From: Spizellomyces punctatus DAOM BR117
Lineage: Eukaryota > Chytridiomycota > Chytridiomycetes > Spizellomycetales > Spizellomycetaceae
Length of the DNA: 64,000 nucleotides
Assembly: GCF_000182565.1 (NCBI RefSeq)
Contig: NW_015971548.1
Coordinates: 860,047 to 924,046, forward strand
Direction: 5' to 3'
The notes beneath the pieces were generated by a model. The model was given only the letters and a program-made list of their open reading frames with translations, made no database searches and was not told the origin of the DNA. How positions within the stretch are numbered: the stretch's first letter is position 1; every line of letters begins with the position of its first letter. Shown here piece after piece: positions 34,801 to 47,338 of this stretch. The position numbers were made by a program, and so were the translations under genes.

Positions 34801-37800
34801 CTGCTCCAAAATCCACATTATCCTTTCCATTCCTCAAGATCACCCAAACAACGAAGGCACATTTGTACGTACGATGGTCAAGTACCCCATTCCCTTTGCC
34901 ATGAGTACTCTGCAATGGATCCCGCCTCACAGCAACGAAACCCTCCAATATAAATTCAAGCCCATTACACAACTCCCCATTGCAAAACACCACCTCGACC
35001 TGCTCCCAGGACTGTTTTCAAAAATCCACAATGAAGCTCCTGTACCAGTTTATTCCACACCCATCCTACACAACACATCCCTTTATACTGCCGTGCGTAT
35101 CTTTGTGAGGTTGTACACGGAAAAGCATGCGGTATGCATGGAAGAAGTCGACGGGGTGCAAACGACGTTGGAGAAATCCGCTTGGGGAATGAGTGTTGTG
35201 AAGGGATTGGAGGAGGGGCATCAAATGTGGAAAAAGACGTTCGAGGAGACCACGAGGCGGACAAGGGAGTATTTGAAGGATATGGAGGATGAGAGGGAAG
35301 GTAATCAAAATAACGTGAACTAATAATGCATTTTTCTCAAACATGCTGAAAACGTTTGTTTTATAGCGTTGGATAAGGCCAAGGCGGATATCAACAAGGA
35401 AACAGACGGACTGGATAAACTCGTCACAGAGTGGACGGACCTCAAAGCCGCTTATGGTCGACAAATTGAAAAAGTCTTGCCAGCCTTGTCGGCTGCCCAG
35501 AAAGCTGTGGAAGCTATATCCCGAAACGAGCTTTACGAGGTATCCAAAAAGGCTGCATTTAAATTCTACATTCAAACATTATTTTTGACCAATATTTTAT
35601 AGATTAAATCCATGATCAATCCCCCACGGCCCGTTCAAACCCTCTTTGAAGCCCTCTTGATTCTCTTTCGATTTGACCTCCGTCCCAATGAAACGCTGTG
35701 GGAGGCCTCCCGTCGCTTCCTTTCAGACCGATTCACATCCCATATAGCGGCATTCGACCCAGAAAGCGTCTCAACACCACACATGTTGCGAGTTGAAGAG
35801 TGCATATCGCAGCCAGAATTTCATATTGCAGATTTAAATCGGATTTCGAGAGCAGTGGGGATTTTGGCGGGGTGGGTTATTGCAGTGCAAAAGTATCATA
35901 CAATGATGGTATCGCTCGCTCCGCTAAAGAAGGAGGTGCAAGGCCTTGGGGTGCGAGTGGACGAAAAGAAGGCCTTCGTGGCAATGGCGACGGGACGTGT
36001 CAGTGATATGGAAACGCGATTGAGCACCATGCGATGCGAGTTTGATCGGCGGATACGCGAAAAGGAGGAAGTTTTGGCCAAGTTTCGGGAGGCGGAAGCG
36101 AGGCAAAAGGAATCAATGAGGATAAAGGAGGCGTTGGAATTTTGTAAGGGGGTTTGGGAAGGGGAGGTGAAGGGGTTGGCTGAGAAGCAAAGGGTGCTGC
36201 TTGGGGAGACGTTGTTGGCAGCCTGGATGATAGCATACTTGGGGGGCCACGACCTCCAAACCCGACAGTCACATCTCACACACTGGAAAAGCCACCTCCA
36301 ATTATCAAATATCCCAATTACGACCTTTTCGCTTTCAAGTTACCTTTCCGACGGGCGTATACACGAAATGTGTCTTACCGCGCGTGCATATCTGGATGAG
36401 AGTACTTTCGATGCATTGTTTATCAGCAAGTACACGGAAGCATTTCCATTGTTGTTTGATCCGCTGGATCGTGTATGGCCTCCCTTGCAAATGGTGGAAA
36501 GAACCGTTGATGTCGTGCGGGACGGAAAGCAGCTGGTACGCGCAATGCGAAAAGGGATGTCTGTTATTGTTGAAGACGGCCCTGATATCGAACGAGTGGT
36601 TTGGGATGGGTTTGGAAGATTCGGAATGGGCTTTGAGACGGTTGTCCAAGGGGAAAAGGTGATCGTTGATCCCGGGTTTCGAATGTACGTGTTGATGCAT
36701 CGGAACATGGGCATCGACGCGGAGTGGCAAAAGTATTTGGCGCATATTGACGTGTCGGTTTGCACGGATGGAATATACGCGCAACTCTTGGACGCTATCC
36801 TCCAAAAAGAGGATCCACGCTTGTTTGACAAGAGAAATGAGCTCAATACAGAGTTCCTGGCGAATAAGCACAAATTATCGACCCTATCCAAGCGAGGCCG
36901 TGAGTTTTTGGTCCAGTTTTCGGAAGCAGACATTTGGGGAGGGAACTTGTACGCTTCCTTAGTGGGTGTTCACGAGCAAAGTATGGCAATCCTGCAAACA
37001 GGCAAATCGCTCCGCCAGCTGGAACGGGATCTACGAACGCACTTAGAATGGTATGAGAGTATAGCGCGGTTTGGTGCCACTTTATGTCATGTCGTCATCA
37101 AGATGGGACGAGTCAAGCCGTGGTGGTTGATGCGTATGGAAACGATTATTGAGTCCTGTGTGAGGGGGTTGGGATCCATACCAGAGGGGAATGCAATGCG
37201 ACTTGCCGAAGCGAAACGCGCGTGTGTGGGTGAAATGCTGCGGTTGGTGAAAGGGCTTGAGAGAGGGGAGAGGGTACTGGTAGGGTTTTTGATGGCCGTG
37301 AGCACAGAGGGTATACACCTCCCGGATGCTTATCGGTACTTTATAATCAACAACCGTGCTCCGCCGACACATAAATCTCACGAGGAGATACCCAATCCGT
37401 CACCGATCTGGCTCGCACCCCAAAAATGGAACCAAATCCAGTCATTGTCGAAACTTCCTCCTTTTGATGCCGAAAAGTTTAGTTTGGATTTTGTTCGGTT
37501 TGCGAATTTGGCAACTACACCAGAATTTGAGTCAAGCTGGGAGGCAGTATATAGAGCACATGAGCCGTGGACGGCGAAATTTCCGCACAAGTGGGCGAAA
37601 TTGGGGATCGTGGAGCGGTTGCTGGTGCTAAAGTGTTTGAGACCAGATGCAGTGTGGAAGGTCATGGAGGAAATTGTTGGGCGAGTGTTTGGAGATGTGG
37701 TGGATGTTGAGCCTGGTGTTGTTGCAGAGGTTGTCGAAGCGTCTATTGCCTATAGGCCGATACTCTATGTGAACGTAGGTTGCGAGGAGGATCCCATGGC

Positions 37801-39576
37801 TCTTGTGAGGGCTGTGGCGAGCCGAAAGGGAATGAGTAGCTCTTGCTTCTTTGTGGCGGTTGGGAGAGGTGTGGATGTCGAAGGGATTGTCGAGGAAGCT
37901 ATCGCGAAGGGCCGATGGGTAGTGCTATTGAATGCAAACCTCTTGGACGGACGGACCTTGCAAGTCCTTGGAAACCGGTTCCAAAATATGACCGACAAGA
38001 CTGTCCATGCTAATTTCCGATTATGGATCTGTGTCGATTCCACTACGGCCCTTTCTCACTGGTATTACCTCCACTCGTTGACCTTGATCTCCAATCCCAC
38101 ACATCTTCCCCGACGGCTCCTCGAATCCCTCTCAGCCATCGCAGACCATCTCAACCCGTTTGAATTTAAGGCAACCCCGGCATATCGAACAGCGCTCTTT
38201 CATCTTGCCCTCTTTCACACTGTGATGCCGATGCGGTACCGATTTGGAGGATTTAACCAAGAGTATATGTTCCTTTTACCAGATTTGAGTGTCGCTGTTC
38301 AAGTCCTTCGTACTGTCTTTGCGTCCAAGAGTGGTGGAAAGAGGGTTTTACATGCGGTGGGTGAGATGGTTTATGCGGCACGAGCGGAGGATAATGTTGA
38401 TCGAAGGGCATTGATGGCATTGCTTGGGGACGTTATTGCTAGCGGATGGGAAGAGGCTTGGGTCAATGTCGTGGATGAGGCAATCCAAAAGGGGGACGTG
38501 GGTCCGGGCTTATTAAGAACCGTTCAAAGTGAGGACATCGTGCCGGAAATGGTGGGATTGAAATCGAATGCCATGGTGCATTTAAATGACGGAATATCAA
38601 GCAATCTGCTCGAGACACTTTGTTGTGCCTATCCAGAGGTTTTGGATGTGCCAATGACACGATTCTCGAGCCTTGTGGCAATGGTACTCGACAGCCTCAC
38701 GCAGTTTGTATCCCGATTGAATGCTGCGACAGTTGGAACACTACTAGATCCTTCGACGCCTATGCCAAACCTGCCTCCCAAATCCACTGAAAAATACCTA
38801 GACAAACTCTTGGTAGATAACATGGTCCAATACCGTGGAATGATCCTCTCCCTCTGTGCCGATGTTACCTCCCTCGTGGCCCAACTCTCTGGACACACGC
38901 CCATTACTCACCGTACGATCAACTTTGTCATGCTTTTGAACGACAACCATCTCCCAGACGAATGGAAAACAGGGCCATATTATGAGTTTTTTGGAGGGCT
39001 TGAAAGGTGGATGGAGGATCTCTTTGAACGAATCAAGTACATTAAGGGGTGGTGGTTTATCCGCTACGAGAGTCATGACCATCCTTTGCGTAATTTAGTG
39101 CTACATGATATGAGCAAGGTGTTTTCTCCACGGGCGTTTATAAATGCCATCATGCTTGACCACACCCTATATCACGAGACACCGACCGAGCTCGAAGCTA
39201 CCATCCTATCCTCTAAGCAAACTTCACCTCCCGATACCGGCTGCTTTGTCTCGGGGTTGGTGTTGGTAGGTGGGGGGTGGGACAAGAGTAAAGGGGGATT
39301 GAAAGAAGGCCGGGATGGGGATGTGGGGATGAACGTTGGTTGTGTGAGTACATGGCGTTATTGGTCTTTTATTCGTTTATGTATTCACTGGTTGTTTTTA
39401 TCTAGCTTTGGATTACCCCCATCCAAAAATCATCCGCCAAGCGTGCTCACCGATATAAGTGTCCCATCTACCTATCACGTCCCATGGGTTTCATCGCGAT
39501 GGTAGAAATGCCTAGTCAAGTATCTTCCAAAACATGGATAAAATGCAACGTGCATTTCCAGTGTACGGCGATATGA
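25870..39576 (+). CDS. Divergent axonemal-type dynein heavy chain with degenerate AAA1 and AAA4 sites
   Basis: Large microtubule motor subunit. Exons: 25870-26949, 27026-28858, 28921-29091, 29148-35300 (interrupted by 100 N), 35367-35539, 35603-39343, 39406-39576. The Arg/Pro/Ser-rich N-terminus is followed by the dynein tail, linker (RDKHWMEMSKIVGI; FPRFWFLTNDQVLEM), six AAA-like modules, stalk with microtubule-binding domain (ELYEIKSMINPPRPVQTL from 35531) and C-terminal domain (CFVSGLVLVGGGWD; RYKCPIYLSRPMG). AAA1 should carry GPAGTGKT and CFDEFNR, but reads LTGSGLQR (31368) and CLEHLDR (31518), so Lys and both Walker B acids are lost. AAA2 (GDAMSGKST, 32291) and AAA3 (GAPGTGKST, 33398; LYAFIDDVG) are intact. 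AAA4 reads GYHHGDRFL in place of GVGGSGRQS. The last exon, after a GTGAGT donor at 39344, restores the dynein C-terminus; without it the protein would end at 39505 in unrelated sequence. The reading frame is otherwise open over more than 4000 codons, so it is not a pseudogene. Subclass uncertain; DNHD1-like divergence is possible. Confidence 0.85.
31706..31805. other. Assembly gap (100 N) inside dynein AAA1
   Basis: A run of exactly 100 N, so the size is a placeholder. It falls between VFVTYGGQKP and RPVA, where dyneins normally have only about 15-20 residues. Confidence 0.98.
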
Positions 39577-39764
39577 ACGTAGAAAAGTGAACATACAATC
39601 AAAGTGTGTTGGGACACTTTTCCTGGGAGCTGAAAATACCTCTATTTGTCAAGATGCGACTATCCATACTATGCTTTGCTGCTGTTTTCTCTACCTCTAC
39701 CTAAACCAAGCTGTGCTACCAACAATCACTGACTACACTACGCTACAGCGACCTAAACGATACC

Positions 39765-40672
39765 TCAATAATACAACGCTAAATGTGCCATACGTCGACA
39801 CGCCCGTTTATCCGTAAACAAATCACCAGCACCGAGGAGTTTACGAAGTTCCGCGAGTTGCGTCTTGTTCTTCTCGTCTCTCTACAAAGCCAACCATTAA
39901 CCAAAGCCAGTCAAAATCACGAGAACGACAATGAGCTTTTCATATACTTTAAGGATTTTATCTGACTTGTAAATCCGGAACCTATCATCATTGAACACAT
40001 GTCGGCCGATTGCATAATTGATATCATATGTACCTAATAAAACAATCAACATCTGAATCATTACATACAAAATGACAGGGACATACCAGGGCCAGGAACC
40101 ATTGTGAAAGTCTTCAAAAAAAATATAAATAATGACATATGCAAACCAACAAAAAAATTGAAGCCTACTTGAGTCAGTTGTGATTCGAGGCTACTTTTGG
40201 GCGATTTGGATGCTAGGATGCCTAATCTGCTGACAGCTGGTTTATCTAGTGTGTTCAAAAACGGAGGATCGTAGGTGCCTACACCAGGGGACTAGGGTAT
40301 AAACGCTGTCAGACAAGTGCTCTTAATGAGTGTAAAAGATGATTGGTATGGTACCTCAGCGGAGGGTGTCCGAAACCGTTGACCTGTACGAACACATAAT
40401 CCGAGTTTGGAAATGGGTTTATGGGCGCTTGTAAAGGTGGTTGTCTAATCGTACTTTACACACATGCCATATTGTGCGATTTTAGCATTTTGTGAGTGAC
40501 TTACTTGGTCAACGTCATACCCGCCTGGTCCAATATCGCCTGTGACGGGTGGAAGAGTCTTGAAACGTGCCGAGCGGGGACCGTGGAAGGACGTTGTGTG
40601 CATTGTAGTTGTGAACAAGAGATGAAAGTGCGTTGCAGGTTTAGTGGCGGCTTTCGCTGGTGTAGATTGCAT
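39765..40672 (-). CDS. Small PG-rich SHIPPO/STPG-repeat flagellar protein
   Basis: Six exons (40672-40505, 40444-40355, 40291-40169, 40111-40087, 40033-39948, 39881-39765) join in frame to 202 residues. It has spaced Pro-Gly motifs of the sperm-tail PG-rich (SHIPPO) type: IGPGGYDV near residue 50, SPGVGTYDPP near 88, and PGPGTYDI near 135, each preceded by basic/aromatic segments such as FHGPRSARFK. Proteins of this type (ODF3, STPG, CFAP families) lie along or inside axonemal microtubules. Exon 4 is only 25 nt. The last exon (RDEKNKTQLAELRKLL) follows a GTATATG donor; without it the protein would run into an unrelated 13-residue tail. It lies tail to tail with the dynein gene, 188 bp apart. 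The repeat family is clear; the exact member is not. Confidence 0.75.
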
Positions 40673-41352
40673 TTTTGAGGGCGTTTAGGGGTCTTGCTGT
40701 ATTTTATGGTTACGTTGCGTTTTTCATTTGCATTGAGAGTATCAATGCGTGGCTTTCGCTATGCGCTTGGGATGTACGTACAACACGCTCCGTATGGCAC
40801 ATCTTTTAGGAGAATTTACGATGGAGAGCGACTTCTAGTAAGCTTGCCTTCCTTGGATGTGGTAGCCGTTCCTCAGAGTCTCTCCGCAATCGAACTCTAA
40901 TTCTTCGTTACCCGTTAAAGCAATAATAGGCCTCTATCCTACCATGGAAAGTTGATAGGGCAGAAATTCGAATGACCATCATTGACACAAGTCCAGACGA
41001 TTTGGAAAGTTATTGTCCTCAGCACGGCGAAGTCTCAGAAGATTACCCATGCACAGGACGGTGCTTAGCTTCGCGTCCCGGGATATGTCGGGTCCCTACC
41101 TAACGATAACGTAAAATACTGCTGTTGTTCATATTCAAAAAATCCATATGGTATCTCGCTTTGTCCAATATCCCATCACGACTACTATTATGCTGTACAG
41201 ATGCATAAATCTCACCATACCCACACACATAATCTCCACGCCCCAAACGTACAATACCAAAACCACGACGTAAAGGATATTTCGTACACATGTACATTCC
41301 ATATATCCCCTATAACACAACCATTAGAAGCCATGCAAAATGATGGCGACTC
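40673..41352. other. Intergenic, no supported gene
   Basis: 680 bp upstream of the SHIPPO gene and downstream of the C2H2 gene. A 51-codon plus-strand frame from 40746 has no recognisable family. Confidence 0.45.
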
Positions 41353-42557
41353 CTACTCCTTGGACCGTCGGCGTCGCTTCTTGGGTGCATCAGACAGACT
41401 CGTCCTCGGGGTCATTCTCTGAAAGGACGGGTTCAAGACCACGTTGGGACGGGATGTACTTGTTGGCGACGTGCCCATCATAACGGGTGGAAGATTGAAC
41501 TGGAGAACAAAGGATTGGCCGCTTGTGTCGCTGCGCTGGAGTTTGAGCATGTGCGAGCGGTAGTGCTGATCAACAGGTGGGCAGCGTAGAATGTGAGACG
41601 TGGTTGTACTTTGGGACCAGCAAAACGGAAAAACCTACCTGCATCATGTTGTCCTGACGGGAAAACCGAGAAGAGCAGCCTTCGAGAAGACAGGCAAAAG
41701 GTTTGACGCCCGTGTGAATCCTGTAGAGACGTGGATGGTTAAGAAGGAGTGTCCGTGACAAGTGAAAACTCGGAGAAAACGCGCCTGAAATGTCGTGCCA
41801 GGTGGCCACTACCATCAAAATCGTTTAGTTGGGAATATGCGACAATCCAAATGGGGGTATTTGAAGACTCTCACCTCGTCGTAAACGCCTTGTCGCACTC
41901 CTTGCAAATGTATCGCCTCTCCTTTTCTTCATTCTCAATCGAATCATCCGAGATGGTATCCTTGTTCAGTGCCTCTCCACGACTGGTGCGAGGCATACCG
42001 TGCCGTATACCGTGAGGCATACTTTGAGGCATACCTTGAGACATGCCATGAGCCATGGCATGAACCGATGTCGACGACTTGACAGGTGACTGCACGATGG
42101 GACCCGCGGGTGCCGTCCGTTTCCCAGTTGATTTTGTGGGTATATCAAACAGGGGACAAGTGTAAGAGGACGGAGACGAGCAAGACGAGACCGAGCCTAA
42201 CGAGGAGTTAAGACTGATGTGTCAAAAACCTTCCACGCCGTACACAAAACGAAAAACGCGACCAACGCGCAAAACGACCATACCCAAGAGCGAGGTCGGC
42301 GTATCCATCAGTGGAGTCTCTCTTAAGGAAACAGGTGAAGCGGAGTGAAAGAGAGCGGGCGAGGCTGGAGGTGATGAGTCTTGAGGGGGCGTGGGAGAAG
42401 AGCAAGACGAAGTATGGGTAGTGGTGGGAGAAGGAGAAGGATTGTAGCAGCAACTCGTAGTCGTAGTAGAGTGCAATCGGTCTGAAGGCGTGGAAGAGGT
42501 ATCGCAAAGGAGATTGACCAGATGGCCTCTGGATGAGCGACCTGCAAAAAAGGCCAT
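41353..42557 (-). CDS. C2H2 zinc-finger transcription factor (Usv1/Nsf1/Rgm1-type fingers)
   Basis: Five exons: 42557-42284, 42196-41875, 41808-41785, 41720-41639, 41565-41353. Two fingers appear only after splicing. Finger 1 is CKECDKAFTTSGHLARHFRIH (shown in parts: CKECDKAFTT and SGHLARHFRIH) with exact C-x2-C-x12-H-x3-H spacing. Finger 2 is C-x4-C with SSRFSRQDNMMQHYRSH. The TSGHLARH and RFSRQDN-QHYR-H signatures match fungal regulators such as Usv1/Nsf1, Rgm1 and Com2, which bind stress-response-like sites. Exon 3 is only 24 nt, and the following intron would begin GC rather than GT (41784). The N-terminus is Ser/Thr/Pro-rich. A Met/His/Gly-rich short repeat (HGMSQGMPQSMPHGIRHGMP) precedes the fingers, and an RRRRSKE basic end is a likely nuclear signal. 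Confidence 0.82.
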
Positions 42558-43840
42558 GTCTAAAAAAGTGGGTTGCAAAAAGCAGTGAGAACCACAAGGG
42601 AGAAGGTGAATGCCACACATTATTCTTATATCCTACCTCCAACCTGTCAATTGCAGTTGTGTCTGCGGAGACGTGCGAAAAATGGATAATGAAAGGGAAG
42701 GGAATCAAGTAACGCGCGCTACGGAACCTGGTGCACCTGTGGTCGAATCCTTTGCAATGAAAAAGGGTAAAGTAAACTCGTTCACACACTTTAGACAGAT
42801 AGACAGACAGATGGACGCGTGTGTGTCAATGCACCCAAAAGGCCGAAAATGCAACGCAGAGCAAGGATGAAATAGAAAGAAGGGCGCAAAGTGTGGAGTG
42901 AATCTCAGGGACCCTCACAGCTGTGTGTAATGTCTGTGCCCTCTCCGCCCGTCTGTAAGCGTGCGGACGTGCGTGCGTGGGCATGCGTTTATGTGATGTG
43001 ATGAGCAACTTGTCAAAGTGACCCCAAGGGAAATAGGAAGAAAAAAAGCGAGACCCTGTCAAAATGTAGAAATTTACTAATCTACTATACACATAGCATG
43101 TGAGCGAATGTCAGTCCCCATGGGTTATGGATAGAGATGAATTGGAAGAGATGATGATATAAAAGAGGGAGAAGAAAATGAATGGCCCCTTTACGCATCG
43201 CTGCCTCTTCACGTTCCCTCTCGTTATCATTGCTATAGTGCAAGAGTGGCGAGGATGAAATGCATTAGCGACTGGAACGAATAGGTGAGAGTCCTGTTTA
43301 TGCGACCCATGAGGACACCATTCGTCTCTATTGTCTGTTGCACCTGAACTTGAGTGAAGGAGCGAAGGAGTTTAAAGGCGATAGAATAGGCCTTCTGGTT
43401 ATGTCTTTGTCTAATGGTTGTAAAGGCTTTTGCAAGAGTGTTCTTTGTCGTGTTTCGCCGTGCTTTCTCCATTGAAGCATACGTCTTCTGATGGTTGTCT
43501 CGGGCTTCTTTCCTTCTCGATTCCCTGCTGAAAAGTATCGAAGTAAAATAAAGGAGTTCATTCTTCTTCCTCGTCTTTTTCTTCAATTGAATCTTTCTTG
43601 TATGGCAACCAACCCGCTTCCTTTTGACAGCTCGAACACTGCGGGGGGATTTGATCGCAGATTACGTGAGACACGCGCAGAGCGATGTGGCTTGTACTGT
43701 TGCCATGACATTCACCGCTCTCCTCGTCGCTCTGCACACGGCTTCTTCCTAATGAGCTTTTGCCTCTTGATAGATTCCGACACTCCAAAGCTTTATCCCC
43801 ATTCGGGCTTCCTCCTTTGGGCTCATACTAAAAAACCATA
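42558..43840. other. 1.3 kb intergenic region
   Basis: Upstream of both the C2H2 factor (leftward) and the UMP-CMP kinase (rightward). It contains a short AGAC-type tetranucleotide run near 42793-42813 and a TATA-like gatataaaag at 43156. An open frame at 43602-43840 stops directly before the kinase ATG and is probably 5' untranslated sequence. No gene supported. Confidence 0.45.
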
Positions 43841-45503
<1,663 letters not shown>

Positions 45504-45824
45504 ATTAGAAGTAATGGTATATTTGGATCGAAGGGAGCACACTAGGTGCAGAGAATAGGCTACTTATAAATTTTTTGATTATTAAACAAAAAATAATGAT
45601 TACACTGAATGGTCAGTCCGTACACAGTCTACAATGTTCTCTACCACTGGGAAGGTTGATGCGTTTTCTGATTGTGTACGGCGTGTGTGTGTGTGCACTT
45701 TGTGTGGCATTTGCTTGTCTTAGGCTTGTCTCTCTTTATACGTGTTACACTTTTCACTTTCATTTTGAACCTCTTCCAATTTCACCATTACACCCTATCT
45801 TGACACCTCGCTGCCACTTGTGCT
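45504..45824. other. Convergent 3' region
   Basis: 321 bp between the kinase stop and the Zn2Cys6 stop. T/C-rich toward the right side; no gene seen. Confidence 0.45.
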
Positions 45825-46538
45825 TTACTCATTCCCCACTTCCACCTCACAGCACTCTGGTTCAGCTGCCGCGGCAAACCCAAATTCCTCCTCCTCTTCC
45901 TCCTCATAGCCAACTTCGAACCTTTTTCGATTCTTACTCCTCGAGTTCCTCGGCCGACCTCGTCGCTTATGCTCCACATCCATACAATCCTCCTTGCCCA
46001 AATGCTTACACCTCCGACAGGGCCGTTGATCATCACATGCCAGATGCGCCTTTTTGCAGTGATTGCAGGCTCGGGTAACTTGTTTGGAGCGTTTGGTGGA
46101 TGGGGAGGGGGACTTCTTTTTTGTGTAAGGTTTTGGTAGCAGTTTTTTCAGGGAAAGGGTCGTACGGAGTTTTTGGCGGGTATAGGTTGAGGGAGCTGAT
46201 GGTGGTGGGGGTATGCGGTGTTTGTGCATATGTTTATGAATGTGGTCTGGATGAAGGTGCTCGGCGTGGACGTGCTCTGGGTGGATGTGCTCGTGAATGT
46301 GCTCATTCAAGTGGTTGTGTAAATGTTCGGCATGTAAATGTTCATGAAGATGCTCAGCATGCAAATGTTCAGAAACATGTTCTTGCATATGAGATTCAGA
46401 ATGCAAATCTGGGTGCATGTGGTGATGATGCTGTTCAGGATGCATCGTGGGCTGAGGAACTTGTGGATCTGGATGTTCGTGTATTCCGTGAGGGGTATCT
46501 GACGATATGGAGGCTAGCCCTCCAATCCTGAACGGCAT
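45825..46538 (-). CDS. Zn2Cys6 transcription factor with histidine-rich repeat domain
   Basis: Single open frame of 237 residues from ATG 46538. The fungal Zn2Cys6 cluster lies near residue 160 (ACNHCKKAHLACDDQRPCRR then CKHLGKEDC), followed by DVEHKRRGRPRNSRSKNRKR, a basic linker and nuclear signal. This cluster closely resembles that of the Ert1/AcuK group of gluconeogenesis regulators, but those proteins are far longer and carry a PAS domain, absent here. Residues about 22-110 are dominated by His: repeats of HLHAEHLHEH type with acidic residues, about one His in three. Such segments can bind zinc, copper or nickel. The C-terminus is Glu-rich and ends AEPECCEVEVGNE. Upstream sequence reaches a 100-N gap at 46625, so an additional 5' exon could be hidden. 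Confidence 0.78.
   Translation of the reverse strand: MPFRIGGLASISSDTPHGIHEHPDPQVPQPTMHPEQHHHHMHPDLHSESHMQEHVSEHLHAEHLHEHLHAEHLHNHLNEHIHEHIHPEHVHAEHLHPDHIHKHMHKHRIPPPPSAPSTYTRQKLRTTLSLKKLLPKPYTKKKSPSPSTKRSKQVTRACNHCKKAHLACDDQRPCRRCKHLGKEDCMDVEHKRRGRPRNSRSKNRKRFEVGYEEEEEEEFGFAAAAEPECCEVEVGNE
45840..46480. other. His-codon periodic tract within the Zn2Cys6 gene (core 46215-46455)
   Basis: The core 46215-46455 is a diverged tandem array of 12-15 nt units built on CAT/CAC and GAA codons (seen on the plus strand as ATGTTC/GTGCTC-like units). It encodes the HxH-E repeat of the transcription factor. Confidence 0.6.
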
Positions 46539-46624
46539 TGTAGGTGAATATGGAGGGGGCTTCAAAGAAAAAAAGAAAAAGGACGATATAAATACCAACG
46601 GTACACATGATCAGTGTACATGAA

Positions 46625-46724
46625 NNNNNNNNNNNNNNNNNNNNNNNNNNNNNNNNNNNNNNNNNNNNNNNNNNNNNNNNNNNNNNNNNNNNNNNNNNNN
46701 NNNNNNNNNNNNNNNNNNNNNNNN
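46625..46724. other. Assembly gap (100 N)
   Basis: Run of exactly 100 N between the Zn2Cys6 start and the mini-cortactin 3' end. Real length unknown. Confidence 0.98.
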
Positions 46725-46898
46725 TCATGTCATGTGTGATTCGACCATCTTGCAATATTGGACGTTTTGGACAGGTTTGTCACATCCAGATCCACCCAGT
46801 CTGGTGGTTTCGCTTATAGAGTTGGTATATTTCATATTTCATCCTCAAAGAAACAGAGTGTAAAGTAACTCGCTGGCATGTTACAACGAGCGTTTCTA

Positions 46899-47338
46899 TT
46901 ACACTTTTTTACCAACCCCATAGCTCTCCTTAATACCCGACCCGGTCTGCTTGATCCATTCTTCTTTTGCCTATTTGGAAAGTGTGAAAAGCGGTCCAGG
47001 TGTCCCACCAATTGGCAAAGCTCTACCTTTTTATCATTTTGCTCAATCACCTTTTTACGCAGTTCTACAATAAACGTCAGTAGGTGACATTAGCAAAAGC
47101 CAGGGTACGACACGCACCCTCCATATCTTCAAGCTGCTTTTCCCCCCTCTCAACCGTCTTTTGGTTTCCCCATCGTTGGTTCTTTTCCGAAACGTCGTTG
47201 ATGAACGTTGGGTCTGCAATAGACCTTTTGTGTGAAAAGGAGATAGTTAAATGGTGATCTCATATGAATACCTGAATCCCAGTCGTCCTCAACCGAAGGT
47301 GTGGGCTGAATCGATTGTCCTGTAGTCGATTTCCACAT
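46899..47338 (-). CDS. Mini-cortactin: cortactin/HS1 N-terminal acidic domain as a 90-residue protein
   Basis: Four exons (47338-47272, 47213-47118, 47064-47027, 46970-46899) total 273 nt in perfect frame, 90 residues. It begins MWKSTTGQ and then has EDDWDSDPTFINDVSEKNQR and WGNQKTVE. These match the start of animal cortactin and HS1 (MWK, [24 protein letters not shown]), where the DDW acidic motif binds and activates the Arp2/3 complex. A short helix (ELRKKVIEQNDKK) follows as in cortactin, and the protein ends SGIKESYGVGKKV. This corresponds to only the beginning of the first cortactin repeat (SHGYGGKFGV). The F-actin-binding repeats, proline region and SH3 domain are absent; a TAA stop follows in frame. 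An SH3 protein of another gene is far away. By family knowledge it could regulate Arp2/3; without repeats it should not bind actin filaments in the cortactin way. Confidence 0.82.

Noticed and set aside
39406-39505. Dynein end at 39505 in the unspliced frame (ending VPWVSSRW)
   Set aside because: The frame after a clear GTGAGT donor gives unrelated residues, whereas splicing restores the conserved RYKCPIY C-terminus.
43602-43840. 79-codon plus-strand frame directly before the UMP-CMP kinase
   Set aside because: It ends exactly at the kinase start and has no family similarity; more likely 5' untranslated sequence or an upstream frame.
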